This document shows positions 35,424 through 44,347 of a stretch of 64,000 nucleotides of DNA, one piece after another. Position 1 is the stretch's first letter. The number at the start of each line of letters is the position of its first letter. The DNA is from Alphaproteobacteria bacterium (lineage in GTDB: Bacteria; Pseudomonadota; Alphaproteobacteria; Rhizobiales; Xanthobacteraceae). Below the pieces are notes generated by a model. The model made no database searches, was not told the origin of the DNA, and saw only the letters and a program-made list of their open reading frames with translations. The stretch covers positions 144,004 through 208,003 of the forward strand of contig VBAH01000019.1 of NCBI GenBank assembly GCA_005884685.1. The letters are read 5' to 3'. The translations under genes and the position numbers were made by a program.

Positions 35424-36371
35424 ATGATACCCTTGTTTGCGCATTCGACAGGCGCTGGAGCGCGCCGTGTCATGGCGGCGCTTGCGGCCGCTGCAGTCAT
35501 TCTGCTGGCCACCCAGCCGGCAGCGCGGGCCCAGGTTATTGTCGCCGTGGTCGGTGGCGAGCCGATCACCGCCGTCGACATCGCGCAGCGCACCAAACTC
35601 ATCCAACTTTCCACGCAGAAAATTCCCCCGCGTCAGGAAGTGCTCGATGAGCTGATCGACGACAAGCTCAAGGTCCAGTTGTCGAAGCGCTATATCGCCG
35701 AGGTTCCCAAGCGCGAGATCGAAAACGCTTACGCGTCGATCGCGCGCCGCACCGGCATGACATCCGCGCAATTCACCAAGATGATCGAGTCCAGTGGCAT
35801 CTCCGCGGAAGCATTGAAGAGCCGCCTCCACGCGGACTATGTCTGGGGGCAGATCGTACGCGGCAAATTCCAGGGCAGCCTGCAGGTCGGCGAGAAGGAC
35901 GTCGAAGTGAAATTGCTGTCGAGCCACAAGGATATGCCGGAAGGACTCGAGTACAGGCTCCGCCCGGTGCTGTTCCTCGTCCCGAAAGGCTCGGCGTCGA
36001 CCGCGTTCGAGGCGCGCAAGCGCGACGCCGAGGCGCTGCGTGGGCGCTTCACGAGCTGCGACGAAGGCGTGCGCATCGCAATGACATTGCCCGATGTCGT
36101 GGTGCGCGAGCAGATCGCGCGGCAGGCGGCCGACCTCGCGCAGCAACAGCGCGACATCCTCAATAATACCCCGATCGGCCGGCTGACTCCGCCCGACATC
36201 ACGCCACAAGGCGTCGAGGTGTTTGCGGTTTGCGGCAAGGCGCCGGCAGCCGGCGCGGATTCGCCGGCACGGCGGCAGGTGCGCGATGAAATGTTCAACG
36301 AGCGCTATCAGGCGCTGTCGAAGAAGTTCCTGAAGGAACTGCGCAGCCAGGCGCTGATCGAGTACAAATAG
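35424..36371 (+). CDS. surA: SurA-like periplasmic chaperone
   Basis: A 315-residue exported protein: signal peptide with VMAALAAAAVILLATQPAA, cleaved near ARAQ, then the SurA N-domain (VVGGEPITAVDIAQRTKLIQ, EVLDELIDDKLKVQLSKRYI). Only one parvulin-like segment follows (about 175-285; LRPVLFLVPKGSASTAFEAR to GVEVFAVCGKAP) and it looks degenerate, so this is a chaperone form with weak or no isomerase activity. ATG 35424 is chosen because GAGAAGG lies just before it; GTG 35373 overlapping the lptD stop is also in frame. Confidence 0.86.
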   Translation: MIPLFAHSTGAGARRVMAALAAAAVILLATQPAARAQVIVAVVGGEPITAVDIAQRTKLIQLSTQKIPPRQEVLDELIDDKLKVQLSKRYIAEVPKREIENAYASIARRTGMTSAQFTKMIESSGISAEALKSRLHADYVWGQIVRGKFQGSLQVGEKDVEVKLLSSHKDMPEGLEYRLRPVLFLVPKGSASTAFEARKRDAEALRGRFTSCDEGVRIAMTLPDVVVREQIARQAADLAQQQRDILNNTPIGRLTPPDITPQGVEVFAVCGKAPAAGADSPARRQVRDEMFNERYQALSKKFLKELRSQALIEYK

Positions 36372-36374
36372 GCG

Positions 36375-37394
36375 ATGACGCGACCGCTGGCGCTGACGCT
36401 CGGCGAGCCGGCAGGCATCGGTCCGGACATCACGCTCACGGCCTGGCAAAGGCGCGCAGAGCTTGGCCTGCCGCCGTTCTATCTCCTGGCCGATCCCGAC
36501 TTCGTTGAACGGCGCGCACACCTGCTCGGTCTCAAAGTTCCGGTGCGTGTGGTCGAGCCCGAGAGCGCGGCAGCCGCCTTTGCGGCAGCGCTGCCCGTCG
36601 TCGCGACGGCGGAGAAGATCACGGCCGAGCCCGGCCATCCGGATGCATCGAGCGCACCGGCGGCAATCGCATCGATCCGCCGCGCGGTGGCCGATGTGTT
36701 CGCCGGGCGGGCGCACGCGGTCGTGACCAATCCGGTCGCCAAGGCCGTGCTCTATCGCAACGGTTTTGCCGAACCGGGGCACACGGAATTCCTTGCAAAG
36801 CTCGCGCAGGAGCACACGGGTCGGGCAGCCCATCCGGTCATGATGTTGTGGTCGCCCGAGCTCGCGGTGGTTCCCGTGACGATCCATCTGCCGGTGCGTG
36901 AGGTGGCGAAACGGCTCACCACGGCACTTATCGTGGAGACCGGGCGGATCGTTGCGCGCGATCTCCGGGAACGCTTCGGCATCGCGCGCCCTCGCCTCGC
37001 GCTCGCCGGACTGAACCCGCATGCCGGCGAAGAAGGCGCGCTCGGAAACGAGGACGGCTCCGTGGTCGCGCCGGCCGTCGAGCAATTGCGCGCCGCGGGC
37101 ATCGATGCGCGCGGACCGCTGCCGGCCGACACCATGTTCCACGAGGCCGCGCGTCGCAGCTATGACGCGGCCCTTGCGATGTACCACGACCAAGCGCTGA
37201 TCCCGATCAAGACGCTCGCCTTCGATCACGCGGTCAACGTGACGCTCGGGCTGCCCTTCGTGCGCACCTCGCCCGATCACGGCACCGCCTTCGATATCGC
37301 AGGGACCGGACGGGCGAGCCCCACGAGCCTCGTCGCCGCGCTGAAGCTTGCGGCGCGTCTGGTGACCGCGCCCGTCTTGGCGCCGACCCCATGA
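36375..37394 (+). CDS. pdxA: 4-hydroxythreonine-4-phosphate dehydrogenase
   Basis: PdxA oxidises 4-phosphohydroxythreonine in pyridoxal-phosphate synthesis (DXP-dependent route). The 339-residue protein begins [20 protein letters not shown], a family hallmark, and has the metal-binding His residues in [33 protein letters not shown] and [20 protein letters not shown]. Starts 3 bases after surA and overlaps rsmA by 4 bases; surA-pdxA-rsmA is conserved from E. coli to Rhizobiales. Confidence 0.97.
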   Translation: MTRPLALTLGEPAGIGPDITLTAWQRRAELGLPPFYLLADPDFVERRAHLLGLKVPVRVVEPESAAAAFAAALPVVATAEKITAEPGHPDASSAPAAIASIRRAVADVFAGRAHAVVTNPVAKAVLYRNGFAEPGHTEFLAKLAQEHTGRAAHPVMMLWSPELAVVPVTIHLPVREVAKRLTTALIVETGRIVARDLRERFGIARPRLALAGLNPHAGEEGALGNEDGSVVAPAVEQLRAAGIDARGPLPADTMFHEAARRSYDAALAMYHDQALIPIKTLAFDHAVNVTLGLPFVRTSPDHGTAFDIAGTGRASPTSLVAALKLAARLVTAPVLAPTP

Positions 37395-38236
37395 GCGCAA
37401 TCGATGATCTCCCGCCCCTGCGCGAGGTCATCCGGCGCCACGAGCTCTCCGCCCGCAAGTCGCTCGGCCAGAATTTTTTGCTCGATCTCAATCTCACGGC
37501 GCGGATCGCGCGGGCCGCCGGTCCGCTCGATGAGGTCACCGTGCTGGAGGTCGGCCCCGGGCCGGGCGGGCTGACGCGCGCGCTGCTTGCCGAAGGCGCG
37601 AATGTCATCGCGGTCGAACGCGACGAGCGCGCAATTGCCGCGCTAAATGAGATTGCGGCGCACTATCCCGGTCGGCTGCGCGTGACCGCCGGCGATGCCC
37701 TGACCTTCGACATTGCACCCCGCCTCGGCGCTGGCCCCATTCGCGTCGTCGCGAACCTGCCGTACAACATTGCGACCGCCCTGCTCGTCCGTTGGCTCAC
37801 GGTCGAGCCGTGGCCGCCTTGGTACGACCGGTTGGTGCTGATGTTCCAGCGCGAAGTGGCCCAACGCATCGTCGCTGTGCCGGGCTCGAAGACCTATGGG
37901 CGTCTCTCCGTGCTGGCCGGCTGGCGCGCGGAGGCGAAAATCCTGTTCGACGTCGCCCCCTCGGCGTTCGTGCCGCCGCCCAAGGTCACGTCATCGCTGG
38001 TGCAACTGCTGCCGCGCGTCGCCCCGCCGGCATGCGACCGCCGCGCGCTGGAGCGCGTCACCGAGGCCGCGTTCGGCCAGCGCCGCAAGATGCTGCGGCA
38101 AAGCCTGAAGCAACTCGGCGTCGATCCCATCACGCTGCTCGAAGCCGCGGGGCTCGACCCGACCGCCCGGGCAGAGGATATTCCGGTCGAAGGCTTCGTC
38201 GCGCTCGCTCGTGCCCTGAACCCGACGTTCGCATAG
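37391..38236 (+). CDS. rsmA: 16S rRNA A1518/A1519 dimethyltransferase RsmA
   Basis: RsmA (KsgA) dimethylates two adjacent adenosines near the 3' end of 16S rRNA. The 281-residue protein shows [20 protein letters not shown], the SAM motif [20 protein letters not shown], and the catalytic [15 protein letters not shown]. The C-terminal helical domain with [16 protein letters not shown] is normal. It ends the lptF-to-rsmA operon; a MITE-like palindrome follows 62 bases later. Confidence 0.97.
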   Translation: MSAIDDLPPLREVIRRHELSARKSLGQNFLLDLNLTARIARAAGPLDEVTVLEVGPGPGGLTRALLAEGANVIAVERDERAIAALNEIAAHYPGRLRVTAGDALTFDIAPRLGAGPIRVVANLPYNIATALLVRWLTVEPWPPWYDRLVLMFQREVAQRIVAVPGSKTYGRLSVLAGWRAEAKILFDVAPSAFVPPPKVTSSLVQLLPRVAPPACDRRALERVTEAAFGQRRKMLRQSLKQLGVDPITLLEAAGLDPTARAEDIPVEGFVALARALNPTFA

Positions 38237-38298
38237 CACGTGCTGCGAAACAGGGTTGCGAACGTCTGGTTCGAAAGGGCACGAGCATAATAAACTTG

Positions 38299-38374
38299 CT
38301 AGTGTCCCTTTGATTCCGAAGTTCGCATCATAACGGGCCGCAAGGATGTGCGAACTTCGGAATCGGGACACTAG
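38299..38374. repeat. MITE-like 76-base inverted repeat
   Basis: The outer arms CTAGTGTCCC (38299-38308) and GGGACACTAG (38365-38374) are exact complements. Inside them GATTCCGAAGTTCGCA pairs with TGCGAACTTCGGAATC, giving about 26 paired bases per arm with one 3-base TTT bulge in the left arm. The loop is about 18 bases. It starts and ends in CTAG, lies between rsmA and the alcohol dehydrogenase gene and stops 9 bases before that ATG. No coding potential. It looks like a small non-autonomous element or a dispersed palindrome. Confidence 0.8.
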
Positions 38375-38383
38375 AGGACTCAC

Positions 38384-39436
38384 ATGACCCGGATGATCCG
38401 CCAATCGCTCACCGCCTATGCGACGCCGCTGTGCGAGACCGTTGTCGCAGCGCCGGAGCCGCACGGGACGGAAGTTCTGGTGCGCATCAGCCGGTGCGGC
38501 GTGTGTCATTCCGACCTGCATCTCTATGACGGCTATTTCAGCCTCGGCGGCGACCGGAAGCTCGACGTGACAGCGCTGCGTTCGCTCCCGTTCACGCTCG
38601 GTCATGAGATCGCGGGCGTCGTGGAGAAGGCTGGGCCGAATGCGGACGTGAAGGTCGGCGCTTCGGCCGCGGTATTTCCCTGGATCGGTTGCGGCGAATG
38701 CGCGGCCTGCAAGGCGGGCGAGGAAAACCTCTGCGCGGCCCCGCGCCATCTCGGCATCCAGGTCGACGGCGGATTCGCCACGCACGTGCTGGTGCCGCAC
38801 CCGCGCTACCTGATCGAGCACGGCGCGCTCCCCGCTTCGCTCGCCGGCGCCTACATGTGTTCGGGCCTGACCGCGTTCGCCGCGCTCAAGCGCCTCAGCG
38901 AGCAGGCGAAGCGCGGCCCTATCCTGCTGGTCGGGCTCGGCGGCGTCGGGATGATGGGGCTTGCCTTTGCGCTGGCGCTGTTTCCGCACCGAGCGATCGT
39001 CGCCGACATCGATGCCGCAAAGCGCGAGGCCGCGCTGAAGGCAGGGGCTGCAGCCGCCTACGATCCGGCCGATCCGGCGGCGCGCAAGGCGCTGCTGCGC
39101 GCAACCGGCGGCGTGCCGGGCGCGGTCGATTTCGCCGGCACTGACGGCTCGCTCGCCTTCGCGACCGGGAGTATCGCGAAAGGCGGCAAGGTCGTGATTA
39201 CCGGGCTGATCGGGGGTTCGTTCACGACCCCGATCGCCATGTTCCCGCTCAAGGCGATGACGATCGAAGGCACCATGACCGGCACGCTCGATGAGGCGCG
39301 CGAGATGATGGCGCTCGCCCGCGCCGGCAAAATATCGCCGGTGCCGATCACCGAGCGGCCGCTCTCGGCCGCGCAGGCCTCGCTCGACGATCTGCGCGCC
39401 GGCAAGATCGTCGGCCGCGTGGTGCTCGCGCCCTAG
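38384..39436 (+). CDS. Zinc-dependent alcohol dehydrogenase
   Basis: A 350-residue medium-chain dehydrogenase. The catalytic zinc ligand region is SRCGVCHSDLHLYDGYF with GHEIAGVVEKAGPNADV, and the structural zinc is bound by the four Cys in GCGECAACKAGEENLC (about residues 104-119). The nucleotide motif is VGLGGVGMMGLAFAL (about 185-199), followed by Asp in IVADIDAAKR, which favours NAD over NADP. The substrate may be an alcohol or aldehyde. The gene stands alone with a palindromic repeat at its 5' side; AGAGGA between the repeat and the ATG serves as ribosome-binding site. Confidence 0.92.
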   Translation: MTRMIRQSLTAYATPLCETVVAAPEPHGTEVLVRISRCGVCHSDLHLYDGYFSLGGDRKLDVTALRSLPFTLGHEIAGVVEKAGPNADVKVGASAAVFPWIGCGECAACKAGEENLCAAPRHLGIQVDGGFATHVLVPHPRYLIEHGALPASLAGAYMCSGLTAFAALKRLSEQAKRGPILLVGLGGVGMMGLAFALALFPHRAIVADIDAAKREAALKAGAAAAYDPADPAARKALLRATGGVPGAVDFAGTDGSLAFATGSIAKGGKVVITGLIGGSFTTPIAMFPLKAMTIEGTMTGTLDEAREMMALARAGKISPVPITERPLSAAQASLDDLRAGKIVGRVVLAP

Positions 39437-39439
39437 CTG

Positions 39440-40087
39440 CTACGCGGCGATCTCGCGAAGCTCGGCCAATAGCCCAGCGACAAATGCATTCATGTCGGCG
39501 CGCTGCTCGCTGCGGCGCCGGCCGTCCGCCAGAATCCGGCGCAAGGCCGCGAAGCTGCGATCGAGATCGTCGTTCACCAGCACGTGGTCGTATTCGTTCC
39601 AGTGCGCGATTTCTTCAATCGCGTTGCGCAGGCGGCGCGCGATCGTCTCGGCGCTGTCCTCCGCGCGTCGCTCCAGCCGCGATTTGAGTTCCGCGGCGGA
39701 GGGCGGAAGCACGAACACGCTGACGATGTCCGGGCGCATCGTTGCGTAGAGCTGGCGCGTGCCCTGCCAGTCGATGTCGAACAGCATGTCGTGCCCGGCT
39801 TCAAGCGCCGCCTCGACCGGCTCGCGCGGCGTGCCGTAACGGTTGCCGTGCACCTCGGCCCATTCGAGCAGGCCGCCCGCTGCGCACATTGCGGCGAATT
39901 CGGGCATCGAGATGAAATGATAGTGCACGCCGTCGATTTCGCTCGGCCGCCGTGCGCGCGTCGTCACCGAGATCGAGAGGCTGATGTTCTTTTCCTGGGC
40001 CAGCAGCGTGCGCGTGAGCGTGGTCTTCCCCGCGCCCGATGGCGAGGAAACGACCAGCATGATTCCCCGGCGGGTGTCGGCGGTCAT
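39440..40087 (-). CDS. gmk: Guanylate kinase
   Basis: Gmk phosphorylates GMP to GDP. The 215-residue protein has the P-loop VVSSPSGAGKTTLTRTLL and the GMP-binding region SVTTRARRPSEIDGVHYHFI, then GHDMLFDIDWQGTRQL. ATG 40087 starts the canonical MTADTRRGIMLVVSSPSG; the frame is open further upstream but inside yicC. It overlaps the yicC stop by 4 bases; yicC-gmk is a widespread pair. Confidence 0.96.
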   Translation of the reverse strand: MTADTRRGIMLVVSSPSGAGKTTLTRTLLAQEKNISLSISVTTRARRPSEIDGVHYHFISMPEFAAMCAAGGLLEWAEVHGNRYGTPREPVEAALEAGHDMLFDIDWQGTRQLYATMRPDIVSVFVLPPSAAELKSRLERRAEDSAETIARRLRNAIEEIAHWNEYDHVLVNDDLDRSFAALRRILADGRRRSEQRADMNAFVAGLLAELREIAA

Positions 40088-40971
40088 TCCAGGTTCTGCA
40101 CCTGTTCGCGGAATTGCTCGACCACGGTCTTCAGCTCGAGCCCGATATTGGTCAGTTCGACGTCGTTCGACTTCGCGCACAGCGTATTGGATTCGCGGTT
40201 GAGCTCCTGCGACAGAAAGTCGAGCTTGCGGCCCACAGAACCGCCACCATCGAGCAGACGGCGCGCCTGCGCAACGTGCGCCACCAGGCGATCCAGTTCC
40301 TCGCGAATGTCGGCTTTCGATGCGATCAGGATCGCCTCCTGATGCAGGCGGTCGGGATCGAAGCGCGTCGACGTTTCCAGCAGCGCCGCGATCTGCTCGG
40401 CAAGCCGCGCCTTGATCGCGTCCGGTTTGCGGCCAGGCGCGGCTTCGCCCCGCGCGGTCAGCGCGGCGATCTCGTCGAGGCGCGCGTGCAGCACTGCGCC
40501 GAGCGCCTGTCCTTCGCGCCGCCGCATCTCGACAAGGCTTGCGAGCGCCGCCGCAAAGCCGGCGATCACCGCAGCTTCGGCGGCGCGGCGGTCCTCCTCG
40601 CGTTCGTCCTCGTCGATGACCTCGATGACGCCCTTGAGGCCAAGGATTCCGTCAACCGCCGGGGGGGACGCATCGATGCGCCTGGCAACGTCGCGCATGG
40701 TCGAAAGGACCGCCGCGAGCACCGGCTCGTTCACGCGTACCACCGGCGGGACGCCGGCCCGCTGCACCGACAGATTGGCGTGGACGGTACCGCGCGCCAG
40801 CGCCTCGGCAGAGCGCGCGCGCAGCGGCGGCTCGAGCGCGTCCCAGCCGGCCGGCACGCGCAGCCGCAACTCCAGTCCCTTGGCGTTGACGGATTTCAGT
40901 TCCCACGCCCAGTGATAGGCGCCAGCCACGCCGTCGGCGCGCGCAAAGCCGGTCATGCTCGACAGCGCCAT
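40084..40971 (-). CDS. YicC family endoribonuclease
   Basis: A 295-residue protein with the YicC N-terminal domain (SSMTGFARADGVAGAYHWAW, SVNAKGLELRLRVPAGWDAL) and the C-terminal DUF1732 domain (SVGRKLDFLSQELNRESNTL, CAKSNDVELTNIGLELKTVV). YicC of E. coli is an RNase that acts on small RNAs such as RyhB. Both conserved blocks are complete. Upstream of gmk with a 4-base overlap, 75 bases downstream of mltG on the same strand. Confidence 0.93.
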   Translation of the reverse strand: MALSSMTGFARADGVAGAYHWAWELKSVNAKGLELRLRVPAGWDALEPPLRARSAEALARGTVHANLSVQRAGVPPVVRVNEPVLAAVLSTMRDVARRIDASPPAVDGILGLKGVIEVIDEDEREEDRRAAEAAVIAGFAAALASLVEMRRREGQALGAVLHARLDEIAALTARGEAAPGRKPDAIKARLAEQIAALLETSTRFDPDRLHQEAILIASKADIREELDRLVAHVAQARRLLDGGGSVGRKLDFLSQELNRESNTLCAKSNDVELTNIGLELKTVVEQFREQVQNLE

Positions 40972-41046
40972 CTGAACGAATCCTGTGAACGAAAGACGCC
41001 AAAAACCTTAGCGACGGCCGCTGGAGCTCACAAGCGCGGCGCCGGG

Positions 41047-42291
41047 TTATTGCGTCCTGGCCTTGGCTTTCTGCTTCGCGTTCTTTGCCGGCGCAGGCGC
41101 GGCCGGGGGAGCCGGTACAGCGGCCGATGCGGTTGGTTCGGTGAAGGGCATCGCGCGGTCGGCGGGTGCCGGCGTGCGCACCTGTTGCTCGAACTGGCGC
41201 AACCTCGCAACGTTCTGCTGATGCTGCTGCAGGTTCTCGGCGAACGCATGCCCGCCGGTCCCGTCGGCGACGAAGAAGATTTCCTTCGTGCGCGCCGGAT
41301 TGGCCGTCGCCTCCAGCGACGCGCGTCCCGGATTTGCGATCGGTCCGGGCGGCAGCCCCTCGACCACATAGGTGTTATAGGGTGTCGGCTGCTCGATTTC
41401 GGAGCGCATGATCGGCCGGCCGAGCGTGCCCTTGCCGCCGACCAGCCCGTAGATGATCGTCGGGTCGGACTGCAGCTTGATGCGCTGGCGCAGCCGGTTC
41501 GAGAACACCGCGGCGACGCGCGATCGCTCATCCGGCCTGCCAGTCTCCTTCTCGACGATCGACGCGAGCGTGACCAGCGCCTCCGCCGTCTTCACCGGAA
41601 TGTCGGGGCTGCGCCGCTCCCAAATTTCCTGCAGCACGCGGCGGTGCGTCTGCTGCATGCGCTGGATCGCCTGCTCGCGCGTCGTGCCGCGCGGGAAGTT
41701 ATAGGTCTCCGGCAGCAGCGTGCCTTCTTTCGGCACCTCGCGAATATTGCCGGCAAGGAAATCCACCTCCGCCAGACGCGCGACGATCTGCTCCGAAGTC
41801 AGTCCCTCGGGGATCGTGAACGCATGCTGCACCACCTTGCCCTCGACGATCGTCTCGATCGCCTCGCGCACGGTGATCTGCTTGGGGAATTTGTACTCGC
41901 CGTACTTCAGATCGTCCTTTGCCTTGAGCACCAGCACGCCGCCGATGAACACGAAGGGCTGGTCGATGACATTCTCGCGCGCCAGCAAATCGGCGATCTC
42001 GCGCAGGCCGAGCCCGCGTGGAATGTTGACGATCTTCTCGCGATCGAGCGGCCCGGCCGCTTCGAGCTTGTGCTTGCCGTAAGAGTAAACGAGGCCCCCG
42101 GCAATCGCGACCACGAGAATGATGGTGAAGATGGCATTGCCCGCGATCACCAGCGGGTGGCGTGCCCTGCGTGACGGCCGCTTCGGCTCGGGCATGTATT
42201 CGGGCTCCAGCGCCGCGCGCGGACTGCGCGGAGCGACGCGCTTTGATTCTGCCGAGAGCGCGTCCGGATGGCCTGCGTCGGTCATGTCCAC
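41047..42291 (-). CDS. mltG: Endolytic murein transglycosylase MltG
   Basis: MltG cuts nascent peptidoglycan strands at the inner membrane. The 414-residue protein has a cytoplasmic N-tail, one membrane helix (about residues 46-68, PLVIAGNAIFTIILVVAIAG), a LysM-like part and the YceG catalytic domain with LVTLASIVEKETGRPDERSR (catalytic Glu) and LQSDPTIIYGLVGGKG. The C-terminal tail (about 355-414) is an Ala/Pro/Lys-rich extension. Located just downstream of fabF, a usual alphaproteobacterial order. Confidence 0.94.
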   Translation of the reverse strand: MDMTDAGHPDALSAESKRVAPRSPRAALEPEYMPEPKRPSRRARHPLVIAGNAIFTIILVVAIAGGLVYSYGKHKLEAAGPLDREKIVNIPRGLGLREIADLLARENVIDQPFVFIGGVLVLKAKDDLKYGEYKFPKQITVREAIETIVEGKVVQHAFTIPEGLTSEQIVARLAEVDFLAGNIREVPKEGTLLPETYNFPRGTTREQAIQRMQQTHRRVLQEIWERRSPDIPVKTAEALVTLASIVEKETGRPDERSRVAAVFSNRLRQRIKLQSDPTIIYGLVGGKGTLGRPIMRSEIEQPTPYNTYVVEGLPPGPIANPGRASLEATANPARTKEIFFVADGTGGHAFAENLQQHQQNVARLRQFEQQVRTPAPADRAMPFTEPTASAAVPAPPAAPAPAKNAKQKAKARTQ

Positions 42292-42359
42292 TCGCGGGCT
42301 GCTGAGCGCAGGTTAAGTCCAAATATGGCGAAAGGGTGAACCCGCCCCATGCGCACAGC

Positions 42360-43622
42360 TTAAGCCGCAAGCCGCCGGAAAACCAGCGATGCGTTGGTGC
42401 CGCCGAAGCCGAATGAGTTGGACAACACCACATCGATGTCGCGCCGGCGCGCCTTGTGCGGGACGAGATCGATCGGCGTTTCAACCGACGGGTCGTCCAG
42501 ATTGATGGTCGGGGGCGCAACCCGGTCGCGAATCGCGAGAATCGAGAAGATCGCCTCGACCGCGCCGGCCGCGCCGAGCAGATGCCCGATGCACGATTTG
42601 GTCGACGACATCGAGATCTTTCCGGCTGCATTGCCCACCACCCGCTCGACGGCGGCGAGCTCGATACCGTCGGCCATCGTCGAGGTGCCATGAGCGTTGA
42701 TGTAGTCGATCTCGGCAGGCGTGATGCCGGCGCGCTTGATAGCCGCACTCATGCAGCGGTACGCGCCGTCGCCGTCTTCCGACGGCGCCGTGATGTGGTA
42801 GGCATCGCCGGACAGCCCATAGCCGACGAGCTCGGCATGAATCGTAGCGCCGCGTGCCTTGGCGTGTTCGTACTCCTCGAGCACGACGACGCCCGCGCCC
42901 TCACCCATCACGAAGCCGTCGCGGTTCTTGTCGTAGGGTCGCGACGCTTTGGCCGGCTCGTCGTTGAAGCTCGTCGAGAGCGCGCGGCAGGCGGCAAAGC
43001 CCGCGATCGACAGCCGGTTGATCGGGGATTCCGCTCCGCCCGCCAGCATCACATCGGCATCGCCGAGCGCGATCAGCCGCGCCGAATCGCCGATCGCGTG
43101 CGCGCCGGTCGAGCATGCGGTCGCCACCGCGTGGTTCGGCCCCTTCAGGCCGAACTCGATCGAGACGTAACCGGAAGCAAGATTGATGATGCGGCCGGGG
43201 ATGAAGAACGGGGAGACGCGGCGCGGCCCTTTTTCGGCGAGCAAGAGCGCGGTCTCGGCGATCCCCTCGATGCCGCCGATGCCCGAGCCGATCATCACAC
43301 CGGTCGTGATCTGGTCTTCGTAGCTGGTCGGTTTCCAGCCGGAATGCTCGATCGCCTGGCGCGCCGCGCACATCGCATAGACGATGAAGTCGTCGACCCG
43401 GCGCTGCTCCTTCGGCTCCATCCACTGGTCGGGATTGTAAGTGCCATCCGAGCCGTCGCCGCGCGGAATCTCGCAGGCGATCTTTGCCGCCAGATCCGCA
43501 ACCTCGAACTTTTCGATTTTGCGTGCCCCGCTCTCGCCCGCGAGCAGCCGTTTCCACGTCGCCTCGACCCCGCACCCGAGCGGCGTCACCATGCCGAGTC
43601 CTGTGACGACCACACGCCTCAT
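42360..43622 (-). CDS. fabF: Beta-ketoacyl-ACP synthase II
   Basis: FabF elongates acyl-ACP with malonyl-ACP. The 420-residue protein has Cys170 in AVATACSTGAHAIGDS and the two His residues in YINAHGTSTMADGIEL and KSCIGHLLGAAGAVEAIF, making a complete Cys-His-His triad. The ending LSNSFGFGGTNASLVFRR is typical. It lies 186 bases downstream of acpP. The order acpP-fabF-mltG is standard; fabG is not in its expected place upstream of acpP. Confidence 0.97.
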   Translation of the reverse strand: MRRVVVTGLGMVTPLGCGVEATWKRLLAGESGARKIEKFEVADLAAKIACEIPRGDGSDGTYNPDQWMEPKEQRRVDDFIVYAMCAARQAIEHSGWKPTSYEDQITTGVMIGSGIGGIEGIAETALLLAEKGPRRVSPFFIPGRIINLASGYVSIEFGLKGPNHAVATACSTGAHAIGDSARLIALGDADVMLAGGAESPINRLSIAGFAACRALSTSFNDEPAKASRPYDKNRDGFVMGEGAGVVVLEEYEHAKARGATIHAELVGYGLSGDAYHITAPSEDGDGAYRCMSAAIKRAGITPAEIDYINAHGTSTMADGIELAAVERVVGNAAGKISMSSTKSCIGHLLGAAGAVEAIFSILAIRDRVAPPTINLDDPSVETPIDLVPHKARRRDIDVVLSNSFGFGGTNASLVFRRLAA

Positions 43623-43808
43623 GCCGGTTGCCTGCCTTTGAGCCTAACGCCGAGGAGCCGAAACGGGCCGCGCATCTCAGATTATCGAAGTCCCTGCCTG
43701 TCGAGCGAGTTCCGCAACGCCAGCGCGATGCATTCGGCCGGATGCCGATTCAAAAATCCTGGCGCGGTGCGGGTGCGCCGGCCGGCATCCAGATGTCGCG
43801 AGAAGACG

Positions 43809-44048
43809 TCAGCTCTTTGCGTTCTTGTCGAGGAACTTGACCGCATCGCCGACCGTCAGGATCGTTTCGGCGGCGTCATCGGGGATCTCGCACCCAAACT
43901 CTTCCTCGAACGCCATCACCAGTTCGACGGTATCGAGGCTGTCGGCGCCGAGGTCGTCGATGAAGCTTGCGGATTCCGTCACCTTGTCGGGTTCGACGCC
44001 GAGGTGCTCCACGACGATCTTCTTGACCCGCTCGGCAGTATCACTCAT
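43809..44048 (-). CDS. acpP: Acyl carrier protein
   Basis: A 79-residue acidic four-helix protein that carries acyl chains on a phosphopantetheine arm. The attachment Ser is in [20 protein letters not shown] (Ser37). ATG 44048 ([20 protein letters not shown]) is the standard start; the GTG three codons upstream would add MKA and is less likely because GAGGG sits at the right distance from the ATG. Located between fabD and fabF, but 299 bases from fabD with no fabG between. Confidence 0.97.
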   Translation of the reverse strand: MSDTAERVKKIVVEHLGVEPDKVTESASFIDDLGADSLDTVELVMAFEEEFGCEIPDDAAETILTVGDAVKFLDKNAKS

Positions 44049-44347
44049 CGCTTTCACCCTCGCAGTTTCCTAATGGGCTAAGCCGCGCGACCCGAGCCGT
44101 CGCGGCCTCGTCGTGGCCCGGCAAAACCGTGTGTTCCCGGAGGAATTTGATGGCCCCCAAAACGCCCGGTTGCCCCGACCAAGCCGGGTTCGGTTATCAT
44201 ACTTCACCAGCCTTGGCCAGCGCGCGCGCCCAACGTGCGCACGCCCGTTTAAGTGCGTGACTTATCACCCAAATCATCGCGCTGCCAACAGCCGCAACAG
44301 GCCGTCCGCCACGATGTCGACAGCTGAATTCGAACCGGGCAAACGGC
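44049..44347. other. Intergenic region between fabD and acpP lacking fabG
   Basis: This 299-base stretch holds the acpP leader and a weak GC hairpin (CCCGG/CCGGG near 44165-44187) but no open frame resembling FabG in any of the six frames, and no fragments of its motifs (GxxxGIG, YxxxK). It therefore looks like a clean absence rather than a decayed gene. Confidence 0.6.

Noticed and set aside
44315..44345. tRNA-like T-loop GGTTCGAATTC on the minus strand
   Set aside because: The flanking bases do not form a 5-base T-stem and no acceptor or anticodon arm fits; it is chance in the fabD downstream region.
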